Assembly (NCBI GenBank): GCA_023333565.1
Contig: JAJKFH010000801.1
Span: forward strand, 868,001 to 932,000
Length of the DNA: 64,000 nt
Origin: Puffinus mauretanicus
Lineage: Eukaryota; Chordata; Aves; Procellariiformes; Procellariidae
Reading direction: 5' to 3'
This document shows positions 24,776 through 30,831 of this stretch, one piece after another. Within the stretch, counting starts at the first letter, position 1. Every line of letters begins with the position of its first letter. Below the pieces are notes generated by a model, which had not been told where the DNA came from, did not search any database, and worked only from the letters and a program-made list of their open reading frames with translations. The translations under genes were made by a program, and so were the position numbers.

Positions 24776-27649
24776 CCCCTGGCTTGTTGGCAGCAGGTTG
24801 TTTGGGAGAACTTTGCATGTTCCTCGCAGCCACAGGAACCAATTTAACAGAGGGAGAGAAAAGTATGAAGTTGCCTGCAGTGGGTGTCTTGCTTCACTGC
24901 CTTGTATCAGGGGCAGTGATGACTGCTCTTTCAAATTTTGGCTGGGGGTGGTATTAACCCCCTTTGTCAAAAATACATGTCTGCTCCAGCCTGGATGAAA
25001 TAATGTTATTTTAAAAATGAGTGTACTAGGGAAGTTTTGTGGAGTGAGTATCATATCTTCTGCCTAGAGTCAGTTTTGAAAATAATGGGTATAGGCTTAA
25101 ATGCAATTGGTCTACCACAGATGAAGTCAAAGGGTCTTATATTAAACACAAAAATTGTCTGGATGTATTGACCTTAATGAGGCAACAATGATTTATCCCA
25201 GCTGAGAATCTGGCTCTGCATGATTATTTATTTCCTTTGTTTTCCTTCCTTTTCCTTCTCTTCCTTACTGCTCCTTACTTTGCTTGTCTCATCCATTCCT
25301 GCTCCTTTTGCACACAGACATATATATACACATCTAGACTTGTTTCTCATTCATGCTTTTTCATTTTGCTATCAAGCTTAAGGCTGATTTCTGAACAGAG
25401 CCAGGAGTGCTTCAGGTTTTAAGCTCAAGAAATTTTTGCACTCTTTATGCTACTCAAACCCAACAATTTTTATGGGATAAAGGCAGGCTGTGACTAGCCA
25501 GGCTCAAAGATTGTTTCTTGACAGCATTTTAATGCCAGAAATCTTGGTTGTTTTATTCTGGTCATTGCTGCTCTATAGACACAGAGAAACAGTTTTATTC
25601 TTTTGTATGTCCTGGAAAATCAACTCAATTTTCTTTGAAAGCCTCTCTTTGCCAGAATGTATCCATTTGATGCAAAGCCTGATATGTTAATATTACGCCT
25701 AACTCACAGCTGGGTACCAAAGATCTTGAATAATTTACTTCAGAAGTGAGATGAAACAGATTTATCACCTACTGAACTGATACTTCATGGAGAGCAAACA
25801 TCTTTCTTTTTTTTTTTTTTTAATGATACCCCCTGGGTCTGATCCTGAAAAGAGAGCAACTTAGGACTTTTCTTGTCACAGTCACATTGATCAGCTGAGG
25901 CACTGGAGCCATCCATAGGGCTAGTATTCTTAAGAGTGATATGTTGGTCAATCTTATCACTTTCTTCTGGTCATATCACCTTTCTGCTCCAATCTTGGTG
26001 ACTTTCTATGTTATATATCAGAGCTTTTGGACTCTGCACAGCTTCTTGTTTTATGCCATGCTCCAACTCAAGCCTTAGACTTTTCCCAGGTTGCTACCTA
26101 TTCCACTCAAGAAGGCAAAAGCACATACAAAATTAATTTATGGGAAATGGGAAATGTGATGTTACTTCCAAAATGATTTCTTTGAAATGAAGAGTCCCAG
26201 AAAGCGTTGAAAAGGAGAATAGTGGTAGTATAAGTATTACAAAGCATTTTGCCTGAATTCTTGCAAATACGACAAGTTACAATCATATAAGCCCCTTTAT
26301 ATTTCCTCCCTCTTGCATGTGTTGGATTGGCTCTTACTTCCTTTTGCCAACATCTTCGGGAGCTCCCCGTTTGTTTTGATTTAGCTGTGCAGATCTTCGG
26401 GGTTCATTGCAAGGAGTAGGTACCAAAAGCATTTTTCTGCTTCTGCCTTAGTTTAAAGTTCACTCTGACAACACTGATAGTTGGTGGAAAGGGAAGAGAT
26501 GAAAGAGTCAAATTCCTTGAGTCCTTGGACACTAGCTCAGTTCACCCAGGAGAGCCAGCCTGTGCTCAGCCCCATGTGACAAAACCAAGCACTTGGCATA
26601 GGAGCATGAGGAGCAGAGACAGATCAAGGCAGGTAGTGCCTCGTACAGTTTAGTTTTGTGGTATTTCCCATTCTAACTCCTAGTTTCATTTGCTGGTAAG
26701 TTTATCAAACTTTAACTGTTCCAAGTGAGTTCTCCAACCAACATGCCACCTCAGGTTGATGTCTTTTTCCTTTTTTTTTTTTTTCCTTTTCTAATTTCAA
26801 CTAAAAATATTCAGAGAATGAATCTAGGGATAAAAATGTCATGTTAGATGTTAGACTTCTTTGCAGTCATGTTATTGAGAAACTGTGGCCTCCTATGTTT
26901 TGAGCCAAAGTCTGAAGTCTACAGCTAGAAGGGCTATATTTCAGATCTGTGCTTTTGCCCTTCCTCTGAAAAATCTGCCAACACTAAAGTAATAATCTTT
27001 GAAAAACTGCAGTTTGAACATGTTTCTCATCAGATACAGAGATCCAAGGCCAGCAGCAGCAGATAGAGTAGGGTGGAACAAGGACCATGGGCAGTGAAGT
27101 GCAAGGGGGTCGGAGACCAAAGATGGGTCTGGAATAAGAGAGGTCTAGTGATGGGATACCTGAGATGATGCTTTGTGGGGAACAGCAGAAGACAGCACCA
27201 TAACCATTACAGTGCACTTGTCAGCTTGTAACCCAGCTTTCAGAGACTCAATAATCTTGATTGATAGCAAACAATCGTCGAATCTAGTAGTGAAGTATGT
27301 ACCTTAACTCCATTTGATGCTTCTTCTGTATAGGTTGATGATTGCTGATGTGGGTAATGCAACTATCTCATCTGACAAAGTCCGGATGGGGTAAAGGTTT
27401 CAGGTGAGATTTTACCTGAGGTCTAAATACTTTGTCCTTCACAAACAGAAAGGAAAAAAAAGAGAACAAGTTAGCCAGGAAACTGATGATTTCAGAAAGC
27501 ACAGCTAGGAGAAACCTAAAATTGAGAGAGAGGAAAAGGTGCCATAGCAGAAGGCAGTAGAAAGATTCTGGTGACAAAAACATCGAGTGAGTAAAGGGGA
27601 AGAGCCTCATTGTCACCATGGCTAGGAGGCTAGAAGTCCTTGTCGAGAG
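24776..27649. other. Gene-free DNA, poly-T tracts
   Basis: No exon or recognisable transposon. Poly-T tracts lie at about 25807-25822 and 26771-26784. Short open frames on both strands show no domain. The region leads directly to the target-site duplication of the retroviral element. Confidence 0.5.
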
Positions 27650-27655
27650 ATATAC
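27650..27655. repeat. Left target-site duplication ATATAC
   Basis: ATATAC directly precedes the 5' LTR and is repeated directly after the 3' LTR at 29398-29403. A 6-bp duplication is the length made by alpha- and betaretroviral (class II) integrases. It shows that 27656-29397 inserted as one unit. Confidence 0.9.
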
Positions 27656-27895
27656 TGTGGAGAGAAAAGATTAGAAATGTTAAGTTAAGCTCTGTATTAG
27701 AAATGCTAAGTTTGTATGCATGTAGAATTGATCTTTGTGTTGTAGTGTAAATAACTTCTGTGTAATGTTATATGATAAAAGAAGATAGTTAAGATGAATA
27801 TTTGTTTGACTAAAAGGAGAATGACTATGCCCATATTGGGATCCGTCATTACTCTGGGTTCGCACTCCCACTCCGACCCATGGGTCACTCCGACA
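27656..27895 (+). repeat. 5' LTR (family A), 240 bp
   Basis: Begins TGTGGAGAG and ends ACTCCGACA. It is identical to 29158-29397 except for four transitions (within GCTCTGT, AAGATGA, GACTATG and CACTCCGAC of this copy). The first 60 bp contain two related units of the form TTAGAAATGNTAAGTT, the same motif that is expanded just before the 3' polypurine tract. A TATA-like TTATATGATAAAA lies at 27768-27780. No AATAAA polyadenylation signal is visible. The last 26 bp contain the perfect palindrome GACCCATGGGTC (27875-27886) flanked by two copies of ACTCCGAC. Confidence 0.95.
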
Positions 27896-27897
27896 TC

Positions 27898-27915
27898 TGG
27901 TAGCAGAGGATGGTT
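27898..27915 (+). other. Primer-binding site for initiator tRNA-Met
   Basis: TGGTAGCAGAGGATGGTT starts two bases after the 5' LTR. It is complementary over all 18 bases to the 3' end of vertebrate initiator tRNA-Met (…AACCATCCTCTGCTACCA). This is where the tRNA would prime minus-strand DNA synthesis. The tRNA sequence is from memory; the fit over 18 of 18 bases including the CCA end makes another tRNA unlikely. Confidence 0.9.
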
Positions 27916-27946
27916 GGAAACATGCTGGGCTCGTAGCCCAGGGGTC
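27916..27946 (+). other. Sense tRNA-Met(i)-like segment with anticodon-arm hairpin
   Basis: Thirty-one bases directly after the primer site resemble the sense strand of initiator tRNA-Met from the D-arm edge (GGAAGCG) through the anticodon arm to the variable loop (AGAGGTC). By my alignment 25 of 31 positions agree and all six differences are transitions. The five-base-pair anticodon stem CTGGG/CCCAG is kept. The loop reads CTCGTAG, with CGT where the tRNA has the CAT anticodon. Loop changes allow two further pairs, giving a 7-bp stem CTGGGCT/AGCCCAG around CGT. The D-stem and T-arm are missing, so this is not a tRNA gene. It may be captured primer sequence or a tRNA mimic. Confidence 0.75.
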
Positions 27947-27957
27947 TGGTAGCAGAG
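27947..27957 (+). other. Second, partial initiator tRNA-Met primer site
   Basis: TGGTAGCAGAG repeats the first 11 bases of the primer site exactly 49 bp downstream, and the repeat TCTGGTAGCAGAG is 13 bases in both places. It then diverges (ACTAC instead of GATGG). It directly abuts the tRNA-like segment and may be the original site before the tRNA segment was inserted. Confidence 0.7.
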
Positions 27958-27974
27958 ACTACAATTCTTCGAGA

Positions 27975-27989
27975 CTGCGGTAAGCGCAG
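27975..27989 (+). promoter_or_regulatory. Leader hairpin displaying a splice-donor motif
   Basis: CTGCG and CGCAG form a perfect 5-bp stem with loop GTAAG. The loop is the core of a splice donor (CG|GTAAGC). In retroviruses a donor in the leader is used for the subgenomic env message. Here env is absent, so the role is only inferred. Confidence 0.4.
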
Positions 27990-28108
27990 CAAGAGAAGGG
28001 GAGTGGGAAACAAGCGACTGGGAGTTGTACCATTCTAGTGTCCAAATGGATAGAATGGATAACGGTGCAGTCTGGCCAACTGCCTCCCAGAGGGTGTTAG
28101 CTGCTATC

Positions 28109-28249
28109 ATGGAACGTGAGGCAGCTTCGTTGCTCGCTGGTTTACTCTCTGAGAGAGGGATCGAGACAACAGTGAAACAGCTTATTAAGCTTTTTATAAA
28201 CAAAAAAGGGGAAATGTGGAGAAGTAGATATTTTAAAGACATTTTCTGA
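28109..28249 (+). pseudogene. Gag-like N-terminal fragment (family A)
   Basis: From the ATG at 28109 a 46-codon frame begins MEREAASLLAGLL and continues with a GIETTVKQL segment. It is a short, helical, charged start of the kind seen at the N-terminus of class II retroviral Gag matrix domains, in the expected place after a primer site and leader. It is cut off after about 32 codons, where the frame runs directly into a polypurine tract (28202-28214) and LTR-start sequence. An upstream in-frame ATG at 28025 would add 28 codons with no recognisable content. The Gag assignment is inference from position and character, not from a catalytic motif. Confidence 0.4.
28202..28214 (+). other. First internal polypurine tract with LTR-start fragment
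   Basis: AAAAAAGGGGAAA is followed directly by TGTGGAGAAG, the first bases of an LTR of this group. The sequence then turns into about 45 bp that lead to the next polypurine tract. This looks like a truncated 3' junction left by template switching. Confidence 0.6.
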
Positions 28250-28267
28250 GTTGTTGCTTTTGTAAAC

Positions 28268-28286
28268 AAAAAAAAAAAGGGAAAAA
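28268..28286 (+). other. Second internal polypurine tract
   Basis: A purine run of A with GGG lies immediately before the inner LTR at 28287, which is where plus-strand synthesis would start. The preceding GTTGTTGCTTTTGTAAAC (about 28250-28267) is almost identical to the sequence before the 3' tract at 29113-29134, so both junctions share one ancestral 3' end. Confidence 0.7.
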
Positions 28287-28672
28287 TGTGGAGAGAAAAG
28301 ACCTGAACACCTGGCTTAGTTGTCCCTTCTGTAAGGAAATTGTAAACATCAAAATGAAAAAGCTCTCAGTTAGGAATGCTGCTTACGGTTACCCTGAGGT
28401 GTGGCCTAATGAGTACCAGCTGATTCAAGAGCCAATGAGTACCAGCTGATTCAAGAGCCAAAACAGGTGAAGGGAATTGTGAGCAGACATGTGATCGTTG
28501 CCGGAAGGAAGATTTGAGAGAGGCAACAGAGAGAGACAGTGGTGGTGAAGCAACGGAGAGAGACAGAAGGGTGAGGCTATGGAGAGAGAGACTGTGGGAC
28601 TGCCCTGTTATGATGGAGGCTCCAGTATGGCTGCGCATATACATGTGAGGGTCTGTGCTATCTTACACCACA
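28287..28672 (+). repeat. Inner LTR (family B), 386 bp
   Basis: Begins TGTGGAGAGAAAAGAC and ends TTACACCACA, two bases before a tRNA-Lys primer-binding site, and follows a polypurine tract. It therefore has all the marks of a full LTR in its natural setting. Only its first 15 bases match the outer LTR; the rest is unrelated. It carries a 26-bp tandem duplication (28408-28433 and 28434-28459) and GAGAGAGACAG-type repeats at about 28517-28590. It is not a solo LTR insertion because internal retroviral sequence lies on both sides. Confidence 0.85.
28408..28459 (+). repeat. 26-bp tandem duplication inside LTR B
   Basis: Two exact copies of a 26-bp unit beginning AATGAGTACCAGCTGATTC lie head to tail. 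Duplicated segments in the U3 part of retroviral LTRs often act as enhancers; that role is inferred. Confidence 0.85.
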
Positions 28673-28674
28673 AA

Positions 28675-28692
28675 TGGCGCCCAGCGTGGGGC
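28675..28692 (+). other. Primer-binding site for tRNA-Lys
   Basis: TGGCGCCCAGCGTGGGGC matches the complement of the 3' end of tRNA-Lys(1,2) at 17 of 18 bases; the one change still allows a G-U pair. This primer type is used by MMTV-like and HERV-K-like (betaretroviral) elements. It lies two bases after LTR B, the same spacing as the outer LTR to its Met site. Confidence 0.9.
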
Positions 28693-28782
28693 TGAAAGAG
28701 GAAAGCCTGAAGAAAGAAGGTCTTGAAGAAAGGAAATAGAAATATCCAGTGGTGTACCCCTGTTGAGCTGAATGGAGGACAA

Positions 28783-28794
28783 TCCAGGTGAGCA
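28783..28794 (+). promoter_or_regulatory. Possible leader splice donor
   Basis: CCAG|GTGAGC, with the cut at 28787/28788, is close to the donor consensus and lies between the lysine primer site and the gag start, where betaretroviruses keep their major donor. Function not shown. Confidence 0.4.
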
Positions 28795-28830
28795 GCCACA
28801 GGGAAGTTATATGAACTTTATACATTAGTT

Positions 28831-28908
28831 ATGGGACAGTTGGCATCTCAGTCACAGAAGCTTCAACTTGAAATGTTTCAACGTATTTTGAAGGTAACAA
28901 GGTTTTGA
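28831..28908 (+). pseudogene. Gag N-terminal fragment (family B), 25 codons
   Basis: The frame begins MGQLASQ, with a glycine at position 2 as needed for N-myristoylation, the usual start of a betaretroviral Gag matrix protein. It sits about 140 bp after the lysine primer site. It runs for 25 codons and ends at TGA (28906-28908), after which the sequence changes to 28-bp repeats belonging to family A. All of the remaining gag, pol and env is missing. No functional product is expected. Confidence 0.6.
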
Positions 28909-28943
28909 AGGAAAGCGAACTCTGTAATGGACAACAGGAAAGG

Positions 28944-29027
28944 TCTCTGTATTAGAAGTGTTAAGTTTGTATCTCTGTATTAGAAGTGTTAAGTTTGTAT
29001 CTCTGTATTAGGAGTGTTAAGTTTGTA
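28944..29027 (+). repeat. Three 28-bp tandem repeats derived from LTR A
   Basis: Units start at 28944, 28972 and 29000 and contain CTGTATTAGAAGTGTTAAG. Two further diverged copies follow at about 29055-29080 and 29081-29111. The same motif (TGTATTAGAAATGCTAAG) is part of both outer LTRs, so U3 material has been expanded upstream of the 3' polypurine tract. There are no spacers, so this is not a CRISPR array. Confidence 0.9.
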
Positions 29028-29134
29028 TAAAAGAAAATAGGTTTAGTAAGTTAAGATTTGTATTAGAAGTGTTAAGTTAAGCTTTGTATTAGAAATGCTA
29101 AGTTTGTATGCTGAAGTTGTTGCTTTTGTAAAAC

Positions 29135-29157
29135 AAAAAAAAGAAAAAAGGGGGAAA
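29135..29157 (+). other. 3' polypurine tract
   Basis: A 23-base purine run (A-rich, then AAGGGGGAAA) ends directly at the TGTGG of the 3' LTR. It is the expected primer source for plus-strand DNA. Confidence 0.85.
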
Positions 29158-29397
29158 TGTGGAGAGAAAAGATTAGAAATGTTAAGTTAAGCTTTGTATT
29201 AGAAATGCTAAGTTTGTATGCATGTAGAATTGATCTTTGTGTTGTAGTGTAAATAACTTCTGTGTAATGTTATATGATAAAAGAAGATAGTTAAGGTGAA
29301 TATTTGTTTGACTAAAAGGAGAATGACCATGCCCATATTGGGATCCGTCATTACTCTGGGTTCGCACTCCCACTCTGACCCATGGGTCACTCCGACA
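29158..29397 (+). repeat. 3' LTR (family A), 240 bp
   Basis: Same ends and length as the 5' LTR, with four transitions between them (236 of 240 identical). The U5 palindrome GACCCATGGGTC is kept; the first flanking ACTCCGAC has become ACTCTGAC. The right target duplication follows directly. Confidence 0.95.
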
Positions 29398-29403
29398 ATA
29401 TAC
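29398..29403. repeat. Right target-site duplication ATATAC
   Basis: Exact copy of 27650-27655, directly after the terminal CA of the 3' LTR. Confidence 0.9.
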
Positions 29404-29920
29404 AATAATATTTCAGTTACTGTTCTCTATTACAAGGCTAGCAGGCATTTGCTGATTGGTTGGCAGAGCTGTAAAGTTCCCACATGTTATGTATTGGATC
29501 CAAAATATCCCTAATGGTTTCTTTTAATGGTGCCACTAATTCAAGACTTCTTTGCTTCATGCCCTTCCAGAATGGGGAGAGCAGCCAGATTCAAATCTTG
29601 TAAAACTGGGAAATTTGTAGGCAAGCTATCGTCTTGGAGGCTGGGAAGGGACCAGAGCATCTGAAGGACACAGTCTTAAGGGTTTTGCCTTCCTCCACCT
29701 GTTTCACCTTCACTTAAACACTCGTATAATGTAGAATTCCCTATGTTTGTAGATATTGCTGGGCTTCATCTTTCTGCAAAACAGCACTGACACCTCCAAC
29801 TTATAACAAAGGCTACTTTCATGGCCAACTGACAGCCAGACATGGATCTGGATAGTGAAGAAAGTGAGAAATTTAACAAGTTAACCAGGGAACTGATGGC
29901 TTTGCTGTCTCCTGCAGTTT
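29404..29920. other. Gene-free DNA, nothing recognised
   Basis: Flanking DNA between the retroviral element and an old CR1 tail; no feature seen. Confidence 0.5.
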
Positions 29921-30070
29921 TCAAATCAAGACTGGATGCCTTTCTGGAAGGCAGGCTTTAGCCAGACAGTAATTATTGGACTTAGCACAAGAGTAACCAG
30001 ATGGAATGGGATGGCTTCTGTTCTGCTGGATTACCAGGTGGTCTCTGCTGACTTTAAAATCTACAAATCT
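29921..30070 (+). mobile_element. Old CR1-type LINE 3' end, sense
   Basis: TCAAGACTGGATGCCTTTCT, GCTTTAGCCAGACAG, TTATTGGACTTAGCAC and, near the end, TCTGCTGACTTTAAAATCTA follow the order of the 3' coding end and untranslated tail of old CR1 subfamilies. No coding capacity remains. Confidence 0.7.
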
Positions 30071-30756
30071 CTAACAAGCCAGCATAAAGAGACACTCAGG
30101 CGATGTGCTGTTGTCAACCTGTTGCCAGTGTGAAGAACAGGAGCTCTTCTTGCTCTACTAGATCTAAATTTCACTGTGGCTTTGGCAAAGAGCAGTTCAT
30201 CTCTGCTCCATCATGCTTGTGTGGTCGACTCAGTGTGTTCTGTGAGGCCTGAAGTGGAACCGCACAGGTACCAGTGTCATCAGTGCGCGCATAACTGGAG
30301 CAGGGCAAAGTTAGCATCACATTATGAGCTTTGCATTTCCTTGTTTCAGTTATTTACCTTGAATATTCCAGAAGGGCCCAAGGTATTAACAAGTAGTCTT
30401 TCTTCAGCACCTTTTGGAGCTGTAGTAAACAATACTAGTTACATAGCAAGGTATTTTAAAGGGGTTAAATTTAACCACCAACAATATTTTTGTGGCTGCA
30501 GTAGTAAGAGTTTTGTCCATACTGAAGTTCATGGAAATCTTGAGTTATTTGCTTCGGTGGGATTTGGATAAGACCTGATGACCTTCTGCTTCCGTTCTTA
30601 CAATTAATAATGATACTTCATTGTCGATAGTGGGGACAGAAGGAAGCCATGAGGAAAGTGTTTACTTTTAAATGATTTGTCTGTAAATGATTTCCACTCT
30701 ACAGGGTACCAGGCCATAAAGCCTTCTTAGAAAAATGGCTTAACACTGCAATTGAA
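30071..30756. other. Gene-free DNA, nothing recognised
   Basis: A 131-codon open frame here shows no domain and is probably chance. No other feature seen. Confidence 0.45.
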
Positions 30757-30831
30757 TGGGTGCAAGTTTTTCCCCTGTATAATACTCATCAGTCTCATCA
30801 ATCTAAAGAAAATAAATGTTCTAAAGCAAAC
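30757..30831 (+). repeat. 75-bp segment, copy 1 of a local duplication
   Basis: Begins TGGGTGCAAG and ends TTCTAAAGCAAAC. It recurs at 33576-33650 with 5 mismatches (70 of 75 identical), and the flanks on both sides are unrelated. The open context around this copy (about 30705-30830 reads without stop in one frame) may belong to an older unidentified element. This copy is probably the donor because the other abuts a transposon junction. Confidence 0.85.

Larger units (their letters stand above)
27656..29397 (+). mobile_element. Compact chimeric class II endogenous retroviral element
   Basis: A 1742-bp insertion bounded by two 240-bp LTRs (TGTGGAG...CCGACA) and by ATATAC duplications. In order the interior holds: a primer-binding site for initiator tRNA-Met; a tRNA-like segment and a second partial site; a short leader and gag-like start; a polypurine tract fused to a fragment of LTR start; a second polypurine tract; a complete unrelated LTR (28287-28672); a tRNA-Lys primer-binding site; a second leader and gag start; three 28-bp repeats; and a final polypurine tract before the 3' LTR. 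No pol or env sequence is recognisable, so it is non-autonomous and must have used proteins of another retrovirus. The LTRs differ at only four positions, so the insertion is fairly young. Class II assignment rests on the 6-bp duplication and the lysine primer site of the inner part. Confidence 0.92.

Noticed and set aside
27916..27957. A tRNA-Met gene
   Set aside because: Only the stretch from the D-arm edge to the variable loop is present; there is no D-stem, T-arm or acceptor pairing, and it lies in a retroviral leader.
27706..28269. Minus-strand open frame of 187 codons
   Set aside because: It runs antisense through the 5' LTR and leader of the retroviral element; it shows no domain and the element's signals are all on the + strand.
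28287..28672. Solo LTR inserted later into the element
   Set aside because: A polypurine tract lies directly upstream and a primer site plus gag start directly downstream, and no target duplication flanks it.
28944..29027. CRISPR-like direct repeats
   Set aside because: The 28-bp units are directly tandem with no spacers, derive from the LTR and lie in a vertebrate genome.
30176..30571. 131-codon + strand frame as a possible gene
   Set aside because: No domain, no splice context, no upstream promoter, and composition like the surroundings; most likely chance.
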